Source: Acheta domesticus
Lineage: Eukaryota; Arthropoda; Insecta; Orthoptera; Gryllidae
Direction of reading: 5' to 3'
Assembly: GCA_031308135.1 (NCBI GenBank)
Contig: JAHLJT010003656.1
Location: 47,962,335-48,026,334 of the forward strand
Length of the DNA stretch: 64,000 nucleotides
Part shown: positions 44,001 to 57,138 of the stretch, in pieces
How the letters are laid out: every line of letters starts with the position of its first letter
How positions within the stretch are numbered: position 1 is the first letter of the stretch
Notes under the pieces: model-generated
What the model saw: only the letters and a program-made list of their open reading frames with translations
Told to the model about the DNA's origin: nothing
Databases searched by the model: none
Position numbers and translations under genes: made by a program

Positions 44001-47000
44001 AATTCGCATCATGGATCGAAAAACCAGAAAACTGCTTACAATGCATCACGTTGCCCACCCCCGAGCTGATGTACATAGACTTTATGTCTCACGTAAGGAA
44101 GGAGGAAGAGGCCTGAGACAAATTGAAGCCTCCTGGCACAATGCAATAACCGGGATGGGAAAGTATGTAGTCAGCCATCAAGATGACCCACTAATGAGGC
44201 AGGTCATGAAATCTGACCGTAGAATGGGAAACAGAGGCATTGTAAGTGTAGCAAGAAGCATTGCGAACAAGACTATGCAAGACTCCCAGAATGACAGAGA
44301 CACTGAACTTCTGATGCTACTTAACATGAAATTTGAGACACAAAAATTTTTAAAGAAATCGTGGAGAGACAAACCACTCCACGGACAATATTTGAAACGA
44401 ATGGACAAGGTGCAGATAAAAAAAGATCAATCATTTATGTGGCTTAAAAGGGGAAGAATGAAGCCAGAATCGGAAGCACTTGTAATAGCTGCCCAAGATC
44501 AGGCCTTGAGAACACGACAGCGTTCTTATGGTAAAGCGGTTCTCAAAATTTTCCAAGATGATAAATGCCGTATTTGTCAAGAACACGTAGAAACCATTGA
44601 TCATATTGTCTCAGCTTGTCCAATCCTAGCAAAGGCCGAATACTTGAAAAGACACGACAGGGTGTGTAGTTACCTCCACTGGCAGATCTGTACCGCCCTC
44701 GAAGTTCCGAACACATGCCCCAAGTGGTACGAACACTCACCGAAACCGGTGACGTCTGTTGGATTGTGTACGATATTGTACGACCAACAAATTCAAACTG
44801 ATCGCACGATAGCGGCAAACAAACCGGATATAGTCGTCCGGGATTTGGAGAACAAATCGTGTTTACTTGTCGATGTTGCTGTACCTTGCGATCAAAACGT
44901 CGTTACCAAGGAGGCAGAGAAACGTCTTAAATACAAGAGTTTGGAAATCGAGATCAGCCGAATGTGGGGTGTAAAAGCACAGGTCGTCCCGATAGTTATC
45001 GGAGCTCTGGGATTTGTTCCGCAAAATTTGTGTAAGAACTTGTCTAAACTCCCAGGTAATTCAAAAGACTGGGAAGTGCAAGAAATCGCTTTATTTGGAA
45101 CAGCCCACATTTTGCGCAAAGTATTGTAGAGGCACCGACAATCCCTAGATCTACTCCTTAGGTAGCTGGTTGCAACCTGGAGTAGATTTTATGTTCAGCC
45201 GACACATAACATCTTTAGTCGTGATTTAGAGGAATAATTATAATAATAATAATTAAGCGAACAATAATTTTATGAAGCTAAGCTAATAACATACATTAGT
45301 AAATTGGTGAAATTTAATTCAGTATTATAAAACGCGCGGGATAATGTTCAGCGACATTTTTAATATCCTTTATTAATAAATCTTCTTTCAATTATATTTT
45401 GCTTGGAAATTAAACTGTTATTAAACGTTATTTACTTGGAAATTAAACTGTTTCATGCCTTCAATCATGAGTCATAACTAGACCTCGGACTTAAGGACAA
45501 ATGCCTATTTAGTTCCTTTAGGATGTGAAAAATTGCAGATGATTACGAATCATAACAAAATAGATGTACTGAAAGCGTCTAATAGTGACTAAAATGTCCT
45601 AAAATGCGGTTGATGCCTATTATGTTTTTACCTAAAACTGCCTAAAACAAGCGATTTTCAAGAACGATATTTTAAATGCTAAATTTTGGAATTTGTTTTA
45701 CGGAAACGCAAAAACTTTTCCGAAATGCAAATATTGTGATCGAATACGCAATCAACAACGCACTGAAATCTTTCACCCAAAATACCGAACAAAAGGAGTC
45801 CTGCAAGTCAACATAATAAGGATATTTCACGCTCGTCTCCGATCAGCACGCACTTCTTAGGCAATTGCATTCATTTCTGATGCAGCTGCGCTGTTGACAG
45901 GTTGAGGCTTATCGTCGCAGATCAGGCAAGAGAATACTCTCGGACAGGGGAAGAATACAAAATATATGGTTAAATAGGTCGTGTAGTACAAGTGTTTTTT
46001 CTTCTGTGGGGAGGAGGGACGACTGAAGTAGTACTAGGAGAAGTGAGCATGAGAAAAGTGACCAAATTTGTTTGCTCCTATAAATTTGTGTCAGTGAAAA
46101 GTTTATTTTCAGCCTTCAAAATGATTTTCATAGATAAGATAGCCTTCTTGTAAAAAATTTGGAGAAAATATTGATTAAATATTATACTTCTACTCATGTA
46201 AGTCAATAAAGTATCCTTTTAGTCTCTCTCATCAATGTAAAAATACTTTTTCCTGCATAATAAAAATTACCTAATTTAATCCTTTTGAGATCAGTTCTAG
46301 AAGCCAGAAATTTAACGTTTTCATGTCCATTTTTTTGCCTGGCTTAGTCATTCTGTAACCTATTTTAAGTGCCAAAAACGTCGATTTTAATGCCTATTAG
46401 AGCATAATTTCGTAATTTTGTGGCGTATTTTAGGAGCCTAAACCAAACCTTTTTTGTGACTAAAATTCCGAGGTCTAATCATAACATTCAAATTTTAACT
46501 CTCAAAAAGAAAGAGAATTTCCCGTTTATTATAGATATAGTGGTAAAGATGGTGAAACAAACCATTTATATAATATGAGTCACATTGGTATCTTTTCATA
46601 CAACGCAAACATTCTACCAGGAACGATTTTAACAACTAGTTTAATAACTCCTTTTGTCATCATAGCTCTGTGGTTCGGTTGTAAATGAGAGCTGATGTGA
46701 AAGAGAGGTGTTCGTGTTTTCTCGGTTCTAAATAACGAACAAATCGCCTGTAATGTAAATATTAACGACGCGACGTGAGAGACAAGAAAAAAATACATTA
46801 GTGTAATTGCGGAAAACAACATAAGAATAGAGCAAAAAAGTGTATGTCATCTTACAAAGTACATTTAATACTATCCACCCAACAGTTTAAAGGAAAATTT
46901 AAGGCCGTTTTCGAGAAAATCTTTTTGATATTTTTTAATATTGTACGTTTTGGACGTAATAAAGCGCGAAAACTAATAAAAATTTCAAAAAACTGTGCAT

Positions 47001-48215
47001 GACCTAAACGAATGAACTAATTATGAAGAAAAAAAGTACTTGAATGAAAAAACTCCAATTTAATTTTGTAGTTGTAAGAATATGCCTAAAAATTTCAATA
47101 TCTTGCAACTTTCAAAAAATTCAGATTTAACAGTGAAAATCGAACCTTTGCCATCTTTGTAAATGTATATCTCTCTTTTTACAAGAACTTTAAAGAGCCA
47201 TTTTTGAAAACATTTTGAACATATTCCGAGAGCCTCATGTAAAGTACCCCCCAAGTAAAATTAATGAATGTTTTTCAAAATCGCAGATTTTCGACTCAAG
47301 CCAGATCGACAAGAGTTTATTCAGTTTGGGAAAAATCGTACTCATAGTTTAGGCCCTTGTGTTGCTCACATACACCAAACAGACGGACGGACGACTTTTC
47401 AAAAAAACAAACTTTTGCGGCGTCAGGGGACCTCCAAATTGTGTATTTTGATTGAAATCTCGAAATCGATTTTTTGCAGCTTTCCTTAACGAGAAAATAA
47501 GTAGTGGTGCTACAGAATGGCACAGTTATGTATAAACATTTGTGATCATAATAAATAATAAATATTTTCGATATTTCGATGTGATTCACTGAGAAAAAAT
47601 GCAACGTTGAATTTACAGGTCGGACAGTTCAATAACTTTGAAGATCGTCAACTTTGTGTTCAACTAATCTAATTAATTACATTTAATAATAATCAATTAA
47701 ATAATTAACAAAATTTAAAATTATATATATACGTATATATTACAGCACAATTAATTTAAAGTATTAATATAAACGAATATTTTCGTGTTTATAAAAGCGC
47801 CCAAATTTGCCCCCCTCAATGAAAGATCCGAAATCCCGCCTCTGTGTAAAGATATTTTAGGATTGAATCCAATTGATGTGGTTGAGATGAATATACCCAA
47901 CACTGACATAATGGTGGCAACAATTACTTTCATTTCAAAAGAACGAAGCTGAAGAGGATCAGAGGAAGTAGATGTTACAAAGCGGTAAGAAGTTTGCTAG
48001 AAGCGGCGCTAGTCCCATATCCGGCGAACCCTGTATTTTCGAAAATTGCAAAATGTTAAGTATAAAAATCATAGAGATTTTTGCATTAAACGAAATGTGT
48101 TCTAAAAAATAAGAAGTATAATATTGCAGAGCATTTACAAATAATGTAACGAAGTCTGTGCTGTTATAGCTCCACCAGTTGATGTGTGTGTATGTGCATA
48201 CACACACATATATAC

Positions 48216-48259
<44 letters not shown>

Positions 48260-51200
48260 GTATATATATGTATATATATGTATATATATATATATACACA
48301 TGTGTGTGTGTGAATGTGACAATGTTGATTCCTAATTTTCATAACTTGAATGAAGGTTTTCTTTTCGGGATTGCTATACTTCACGCCATAACAACAAAAA
48401 CATTCGCAAAAACATACCTGTTGAGTCACGTGGGTTAGTCGATTGGTCAGATTTGATCATTTCGTGTTTCCGGGCGCTATGGTCATTAGTCCCCTAAGTG
48501 TAGTGCATTTTTATCACGGGAAGTGCCGCTGATCTTCCCCGATGAATCACGAGATTTGGCGCTGAACCACACGTCGGATTGCGGGTTTTCGCCAACCAGG
48601 GATATCCCATCAGCGGGGCTCAGCCGCAGTCGGAACAAGCTCCCATCATGTGTGGTAGTGTCGTGCATGTTAAAATTCGTGTGTAAATAGGAAGTGAGGA
48701 TAGAACAAGGAAGGCGAAGGAAATATAGTGTGCGGTCTGTGGTCCATTTCTTAGGGTACTGCTTCGGCATGCGTCTAGCGTTGATCGGAGAAAGCATGGA
48801 AAACTACCAATTCACCCGGCCGCTAGTATTCTCCTCCAGATAGCGGCTGAATCCGAGCCAACTGACGAGCTAGTGTCGAAAATCCTTCCACCGCCGGGAA
48901 GCGAACCGTGGGGCCTTCCGGTCAGAGGCACTGCAGTGACATCCGTTGACGCCCTGAGCCACCCGAGCCGGTTTGAATGAGTTGGCATATTAGAATAGCA
49001 TGATAGAAAGTAAGTTCATATTACGGTGCTTTCGACAACTGGAAGACCAAGACGATAATGTTAGCACGTGATGTCATAGGCTTCCGCGGCCAAATTCATG
49101 ATCTTGGCTGTCCGGGTGGCGCCGCGCCGCGTCGCAGGCTGAGTTGCCGACGTTTCGATGGCCATGTCGAGCCCTGAAGAAGATCGAGATATGGCTATCG
49201 ACACGTCGGCAACTCAGCCCGCGACGCGGTATCACCCTGCCAGCCAAGATCACGATAATGCTAGCAGTAATATATTTTGCATTTATCATTCCGAAGGTTC
49301 AGCTGTAGAATGAGAGTGGGTGCAAGGCTTCTTGGAAAACTTGTTGGTGGTTACGTAAGTACACATCAACCTCCCACAACTTTTTGGCTCCCATAATTCA
49401 CTGCACTACCATGGAACGCCCACAACGGGCGGGAAGCTGCCAATTTGCTCAAAGAGCGCCCAGCTGGGCGAAAAGTTAATGTTTATAGGCAGCGCCGGGA
49501 AAATGTGCTAACAGTGAGAATCAATGGGACAGCTCACGTCGCTGGTCTATAATTTAGAGAATATTTTCCATTTCATAGTTAGGGAATTTTGTTTCATTGG
49601 AGAGGTTATTTGGGAAAATTCCGTAGTGGTGGTGAGGAAAGAGTCCATAACTCACCTGGCGACCCTGGGCCAGTGGTCAGTGTAACGGACAATGTAGCAG
49701 TGCAAAGGAAGTGGACTATGTGAAAAATAAATAAACAAGAGAGAAGACATCCGTTTAAAACAAATATCAAGTGAATAACACAAGAACTGTAATGTAAATA
49801 TAGAAGATTAGTCAAGTGAATAATTCGAGAACTGTGGCATAAATGTAGAAGATTATCTGTATATAAATCAGTATTTTTAGTGTATAATTAAGAATAATAA
49901 ACCGCTTTGTTAAAATAAATATCTGTTTTAATTCACCACCAAGAACGTTATAATAGTAAGGAGTATTTTTCCACGTAGTTTACTTAGTGATTCGAGTGCA
50001 TTAGTTGGAAATATTTTATAACTGAAACGGGTTCGTGTGGTGTTTGCAAAGAAAATATTGCATTGGGTCTCGTACCTAGGTCAACATTTGAGTTTCCTAG
50101 TGAGAAACCTCTAAGGAGTATGTGGTTGAGAAATGTGTGAATATGTATGAAGAATGGATGAAAATGAATTACATTGCTACATTTTGCGTTCACAATTTAA
50201 AATCGTTTGTAGTTGTGTAAGTGAAGGTATTGATTTCCTTGTTTCAAAGGTCAATGTATGTACCTCATAAAATATCAAAATTTATGAATTATGACTAGAG
50301 GGCGGATTCTAATGAAATGTCATTTTTTTTATTTTTAACTTTATAACTATGCCGTTTAGTATAGAAAATCATTTTATGTTATGACAAAACGAAATGACCC
50401 TTTTTTTATGTATTTTTTTGCATTTTTCGTCGATTTCGATTAATAATTCATTTTTTTACCTTTTACGTAATTTTTAATGCATTTTCACTGATTTAATCGA
50501 TTTTAATATCATTTTAATGGTTCTTGCTTCAAACAATATTTACGAGATGTAACAAATGTTCAGCACAGAATTTTTCAATAAACTATTCTATTTCTTCGCT
50601 CGCATTTTAATGCCAGCCGTTGTGATACCATGTAATCTAAGGTTCCTGTGATGCCTATCGACTCCATTGCCAGTTCAGCCAATTTTGCGATAAATAAAGG
50701 CAAATATGTTTTTAAAGAACAGTCCAAACTAAAAAAACAACAACGTTTCTTACAGCGTAATCTACAGAATGAACTCTTCCTAAACGTTCTATTACATTTT
50801 TGCGGGTACGGTGTTTCCCGATATTACCTCACCTACTCAGGGACGTGCAGAATCTGCAAGTAAATGTGAATGAGAGGGACAGAGCGGCAGAGAGAGAGAC
50901 ACACACAGAGACAGACAGGAAGAGGGTGAGGGAAGGAGGAAGAGACAGTGAGAAACGGAGATGGGAGGGGAAAGAGGGAGATGAAGGGCAGAACAACGTC
51001 TGCCGGGTTTCCATAGTATTTATCTATATTCAAATTATGTAATTATTAAAACACTAATATTGTATAGTATATATAGGTTGTCCGGGGAGGAAACGTCGAA
51101 ACTTGGAAAATAAGCTCTTAAGACAATTCTAAGCATATTTTGTCTAATAAACTACGTGGATATTCCGAATGGTTGAACAGCAATAAGCACTCAAAAGTTG

Positions 51201-51614
51201 TTTTGAAAAATTGATTTATAGGCCAAAATTTGCATTATAGAAGCATAGAAACACTCCAGAAACATGTAAATTGTTTATTATTTACAAAAGAAATGTACAC
51301 ATTTGTTCAGAAAGAATAATTAAGCGAGAAATAAAAAAGCACCCAATTTATACAATTCGACTGCTTTTTTAATTCTCGCATAATTTTTCTTTCTGAACAA
51401 ATATGTTCATTTCTTTTGTAAATAATAAACAATTTACATGTTTCTGGAGTGTTTCAGCATTCATGATGCAAATCTTTGCCTAAAAATAATTTTTTAGAAC
51501 CAAGTTTTGAGTGCTTATTGCGGCTCAACCATTCGGAATATCCACGTAGACGAAATATGCTTAGAATTGTCTTAAGAGCTTATTTTCCAAGTTTCGACGT
51601 CTCCTTCCCGGACA

Positions 51615-51662
<48 letters not shown>

Positions 51663-52932
51663 TGTATGGTCAAAAGACCAATATTACATAAACAACGACA
51701 TTCAAAATTGGCGCGTGAAGGACGGATCGATCGCTGGGAAAATCAACCGGGTCAATGAACGAACTCAGTGAATCGCGGATTCAATCGAACGGCGGACGGC
51801 GGAAGGGCAGTTGGTTGAGTATCGTCGAAAGAGACGGACGGAAAGACGGCGACATGAATGTAATGCAGAGAAGAAAGGAGAGAAATCGGTTGTGATCGAG
51901 TTAATGTGGAAAATGGAGACAACGAGCGGTACGAAATAGGTGAGAAGAATGACTGATGGTTATCGTGAGTGTTAAAGAAGAACTATAATAATAGAAATTA
52001 GTGAAAGAAGTGCAAGGTTTCGTGGGCACGTGTGTGATACGGTGATCATGACATGATGATGTGGAACGTAGAACAGTGATGCTGATAAGAATGATTTCGG
52101 ACGATCTAGTGTGGCGGAGAAGATAATACTTTCGTTACGGAGAGGTGTTAGGACATTTGAGAAGAGAAATCGCGCATCTAGTAATCACTAACTTGTCGAT
52201 GCAACTACGTATGCACGATACAGTGGTGCAGAATCCTACAATTAGAAGCCATAATTTCAATACTTGTGCAAAGGAGTTGGCGGCGAGACAGTGCATGCGT
52301 GGGTCAACGGACGGCAGCGGACACCGAAAAACAAGAGGCGTCGCGTACAGCGGAGAGGCAGCAGCAACGGGGTGAAGTACACCAGATAAGTCAATACAAG
52401 TTACAAGTAAATCTATTAGGGGGCGGATGTGGTTTCCGCATATTCAGAATGCTTATCGGAGTAATGCAAAGAAAGTTTGACATTTCCCGTGACAAGAGTA
52501 GACGGTTTGTGAATGCAGAGAGAGGGGACGGAGACGGAATATTTAAGGAATATTGTCGGGTGATTTGTCAGTGCATGATGTGTTGTAATACGCAGTAAAA
52601 TTGATGGTTAATTGGTTGTGCCGGGAGCTCCCGTGAAATCATAATCCGGATAAGAGTATAAAGGGGACGATTAAAATAAGGAGTGTATGATGATTAGAAA
52701 CATAATCAGATGAATATCATGAAAATTGGTCAGTTGATTGTTCAGTGATGATTAGTAATAATTCGAATGTAATGTTAATGGTTTCATTTCAATAAATCCT
52801 ATTTTTGTGTTGATAAAAGTAAATCAAGTTCAGACATACTTATCAATAGCATCCCCTAAAAGAATTCCTTGACCCTAACAAATAAAATTATGATGTTTGT
52901 ATCCCTGATTACCTATCAAGGTAAGTACGGTC

Positions 52933-52972
<40 letters not shown>

Positions 52973-55900
52973 GTAGTACATAAATAATATGCAATATAAT
53001 AACAAATAAGTTTATTATCTAACACAAATCTATGATGGGGGTCATGCCCCCCCTCAAAAAAAAGTTGGGCTGGATCCGCCCTTGAGCGCAAGCGCGGAGG
53101 CTGAAAAGCGGCTTGGAGGAGTACCTGGAGCTCGCGCAGCGCGCGCAGGCCGAGGAAGAGGCGCGGCGGCAGCGCGTGCAGGCGGTTGGCGTGCAGGTCG
53201 AGCACCTCGAGGCGCGCGCACGCGTCCAGCAGCGCGGGCGGCAGCGCCGACAGCGCGTTGCCGCTGGCGTCCAGCCACCGCAGCTGCGCGCGCCCGCGAA
53301 GAAGCCCCTCGGGCAGCCACGTCAGCAGGTTGCGCGCCAGCGACAGCTTCCTGGGGGGGGGCAACGCGCGCTCTTTTTACTTTCTCGCCTTACGGATACT
53401 TCGTAAGAAGAGAAAGTTATGTAATCGTGCGCCGGAAAACGGCTAATTCTCGCCAGAAAATCTCTTATAGCTGGAGTCTGGTGTTGAAAAATTCGATAAA
53501 ACCTGTTGCTAAATTTAGGTGGAAAATCCTCTACCTCGTGGTGTAGTCAAAATTCATGTTTTGTGGCTTCTTGATACTGTAAAATCGACTGACGGCAAAA
53601 CGTCCGTCCGTCCGTCTGTATGTCTGTCCGTCTGTGGTCAACGCTAGCGCCTAAACCGTTCAGCCGATTTTCTTCAAAATTTATATTCCTCAATGGTTTT
53701 TAAATTTTTTTGTGACAATACGAGCGCAGGTGGAAAATATGATATACAACCTCTGACAATAAAGTTAGGTAAATAGTGCTGTAACATTAACGTAGATGAA
53801 ATATTAGCAAAAGTTACCTTACTGTCCTTCGAAATAGTTACCTCTCATAGCTATGCACCGCTGACATCTGCTATACATGTCCTGGAAACTTTGCAAGAAG
53901 TCTCCTTATGGGACGGAGTTCAAAGCCTCGTCACGTTTTGTTGGATGTCAGGAATATCGTCAAATCTCTTTCCTTTCAACGCGAGTTTGAGTCGTGGGAA
54001 TAGGAAGAAGTCTGGAGGATTGAGCTCTGGCGAATATGGTGGATGTTCAATTTGCACCATCCCCTTTTTTGCCAGGAACTGTTAGACGATATTGGCTGTG
54101 TGAGGGCAAGTATTGTCGTGAACAAAAATCATGAACCTTGTTGTGCGTACTGGGGCTGTACCTTGCGAAGGCGTTTCATGAAACAGGTCAAAATTTAAAT
54201 GTACCTTGCAGCATTCATCGTCGTTCCATCAGGTAGAAATTCCATAGACCGTGGAAATTTTGAGCTTATTCTTTGCTATATTTTGAGCCTATTCTATTTA
54301 AATTGAGCTTATTCGATTATAGGTGTAATGATAAATTGAATTATCATGGAACAGTTTTGCAGTTCTTTATCGTAACTATTGATAACGTCTTTATTACAGG
54401 GCTGTAATAAAGAGCCATTTTACCGACTTCGGACACGTAAGTAAACAACTTAGAAAGGCGATTGGAGAAGAAAAAAATAATTTCTTATTAATTTAGTATT
54501 CTAATTATGACAGTTCTTAAAGTAAAAGTGACATTTCAACAACAAAATAAATTGATATTATCACATAGGTTTGAAGTCATAATTTTTATTTGTATTTTAA
54601 TATATTTTTAATTTTAATATTCACAGTATTAAAGAAACTATAAAAATCTGTAAACTGAGTGCATGCATGTATAATTTTGTCACTCACCTGAGACTCCGCA
54701 TTCCTCTAAATGCATTCTCTGAGATTGACTCGATCATGTTGGAGTCCAAAAAGAGGTCTTTGAGCTTCCTTAGCTTGTAGAACGCATTACTAGGCACGGT
54801 CGCTAGCTGATTTTTGGCAAGATTGAGAAAAACAAGGCGCGTGCAGTCCTGGACAGGTCCTAGGTACAAACAGAATTAATAGGAAATTTTGTACAGAATA
54901 GAAATGTGTGATTTTTAAACATTCAAAAGTTTTATCATCCCTATCATAGAGTTAGTAACATTTCTGAGGCTCTCAATTCAGTCGAACCTCAAATGGAATA
55001 TCCTTATAAATGAATTGAACAATAAAATAAGTTCAAATGTTACTCAGAATTATTTCAAATTCAGTTGGTCTTCATGAATTTCATTGCGTACATTTTGCAA
55101 ATGCACAGTCCGGTTCTACATATGGCATAATATTATGGGGAAGCTCATCCTTTAGTACTCAGGCTTTTAGACTGCAGAAAACAATTTTACGTATAAGCAA
55201 CATTCATCCACGTGATTCCTGCAAGCCTCTCTTCATTGAGCCTGGATTCTTACCAGTGCCTTGTCTTTTTAGTTTTTGTAAAAACTGACTTTTAATATTT
55301 TCATGCAATACGGATATTTACAATTACAACACACGCCGTAACAATCACATTCATCAGGTATCAGTATCAATAACTCACTACAAAAACTGTGCTAAGCGTG
55401 TAAGGTGTCGAATTGGGTGTTTCTAAAACATACTATTAAGGTAGAAGGTCCTGCTTCAGCCTTAAGAGGTCTCTTTAGAAGCTGGCTAGAATGCATTCAC
55501 TTGAAAGAAGCCAGCCGGTATCACTTGAAATAAGCCAGCCAGTATCACTTGGAAGAGGCCAGCCTGTGTACCACCTGAGTTGTGACAGATGCAAACGCGA
55601 TTTGGAAGGGAAGCTTGTAATTTTTGGTTTCCACAGCGTAAGAAAGTCCTCATCGGAAAGTTATTTTGTCGACGGGTATATTACGAAAATCTGTCTAATG
55701 TGAACATTAATAGCGCGCGCGAAACCACTTAGAGAGCGCGGGCAGGAAGTCGAGGGCAACGAGGAAGTTGAGCAGCAAGGAAATTCAGGGGGCCGCGAGA
55801 TCACCCAGATCGATCGGCGAATATCAGTTTTGGAGAAAATCGGCTAAATGGTTTAGTCGCTAGCGTTGCTCACAGACGGACGGACGGACAGTCGTTTTGC

Positions 55901-57105
55901 TGTCAATCAACTTTTCGGTATCAAGGACCTCCAACACATGAATTCTGGCTGGCTGTGTTGGAAGATTTTTTCTTCTAAATTTCACAACTGAATTTATTCA
56001 CTTTTTTCTTTATCAGGGTCTTGCAATGAATTTCTTTCTGCTGAAAATTCACCGCTTTTTCGCGCAGAATTACATAACTTACATTACAAAAAGGACGGTT
56101 TTGCTGTGAATCAACTTTTCGATATCAAGGACCCCCAAAACATGGATTCTGGCTACACTACGTGTTGGGAGATTTTTTCTTCTAAATTTCGCAACTGAAT
56201 TTATTCACTTTTTCGTTACCAGTGCCCTGTAACAGAGTTTTTCTCCTCAAAATTCACCGCGAGAAAGTAAAACTGCCTGGCATGCTGTACCTCCAAGGCT
56301 GGAGACGGAGTTGTTGGCGGCATCGAGCACGTAGAGCGCGCGGACAGGAAGTCGAGGGCAACGAGGAAGTTAAGCGGCAAGGAAATTCAGGGGGCCGCGA
56401 CATCATCCAGATCGATCGGCGAATATCAGTTTTGGAGAAAATCGGTTGAACGGTTTAGTCGCTAACGTTGTTCACAGGCCGACGGACATACAGAAGTTTT
56501 GCCGTCAATCAATTTTTAGTTACCAAGGACCCCCAAAACATGGATTTTGGCTACACTTCGTGTTGAAGATTTTTTTCTAAATTTCACAACTAAATTTATT
56601 CCATCTTTCGTTACCAGTGCCCTGTAATACAGTTTTTCTCCCCGAAATTCGCCGCAAGAAAGCCAAACTGTGTGTGTCGTGCCGTACCTTCGAGGCTGGA
56701 GACGGAGTTGTTGGCGGCGTCGAGCACGTAGAGCGCGCAGGCGGCGGCCGGGCGCGCGGGCAGGAAGTCGAGCGCGGCGAGGAAGTTGTGCTGCACGCGC
56801 AGCACGCGCAGCTGCGCCAGCGCGCCCAGCTCGCGCGACGAGTTGGCCAGCGCGTTGCGCGCCAGGTCGAGCACGCGCGTGCCCGCGCCCAGCTGCGCCG
56901 GCGCCGCCGGCAGCCGCTGCAGGCGGTTCTCCGACGCCACGATCACGCGGAACGCGCGCAGCCCGTCCGGGAACGCCAGCAGGTTGTTGCCCTGCGCCAC
57001 ACACATTCAACTCTGGCAGTAATCAACCTGTCTATCTATCGACACACACACACCTAGAAGTACCAACTTTCATGGAGATCGGTCATACGGTGTCGGAGTT
57101 AACCC

Positions 57106-57138
<33 letters not shown>

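Larger units (their letters stand above)
41021..45233 (+). mobile_element. Dong/R4-like non-LTR retrotransposon, nearly full length
   Basis: A 4.2-kb LINE with 5' leader (41021-41526), one broken ORF (41527-45129) and a 104-nt 3' UTR ending GTGATTTAGAGGAATAA. It is embedded in TAA repeats on both sides. The single ORF with N-terminal Myb-like domain, reverse transcriptase and a C-terminal CCHC plus restriction-enzyme-like endonuclease is the R2/R4 architecture; (TAA)n target choice is the known habit of Dong. The 5' edge has CTCCACC facing GGTGGAG (41056-41062), a possible stem. It lies antisense in the last LRR intron. Confidence 0.85.
40821..47844. mobile_element. hAT-like element carrying nested insertions
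   Basis: CAGAGGCGGGATT begins at 40821 and its inverse AATCCCGCCTCTG ends at 47844. The outside flanks AGTAAAGA (40813-40820) and TGTAAAGA (47845-47852) form an 8-bp duplication with one mismatch. Both ends continue inward into a GGGGGGCAA block. The native element is probably only the outer few hundred bases (40821-40960 and about 47540-47844). The 6.5 kb between is filled by a (TAA)n tract with a LINE, a 999-bp hAT and family-D repeat. The left end lies about 30 nt from the splice acceptor of the last LRR exon. Confidence 0.65.

Noticed and set aside
42521..45119. Minus-strand ORFs across the LINE
   Set aside because: Shadows of the conserved plus-strand reverse transcriptase and endonuclease frame.
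47959..48438. 156- and 84-residue ORFs rich in Tyr/Ile and Thr/His
   Set aside because: They run through a CA/TA/TG microsatellite.
49590..49960. Solo LTR
   Set aside because: AATAAA motifs are present but there are no TG...CA ends, target duplication or second copy.
53054..53546. Overlapping Ala/Arg-rich ORFs at LRR exon 4
   Set aside because: Composition by-products; the LRR frame 53350-53125 has consensus repeats and matching splice phases.
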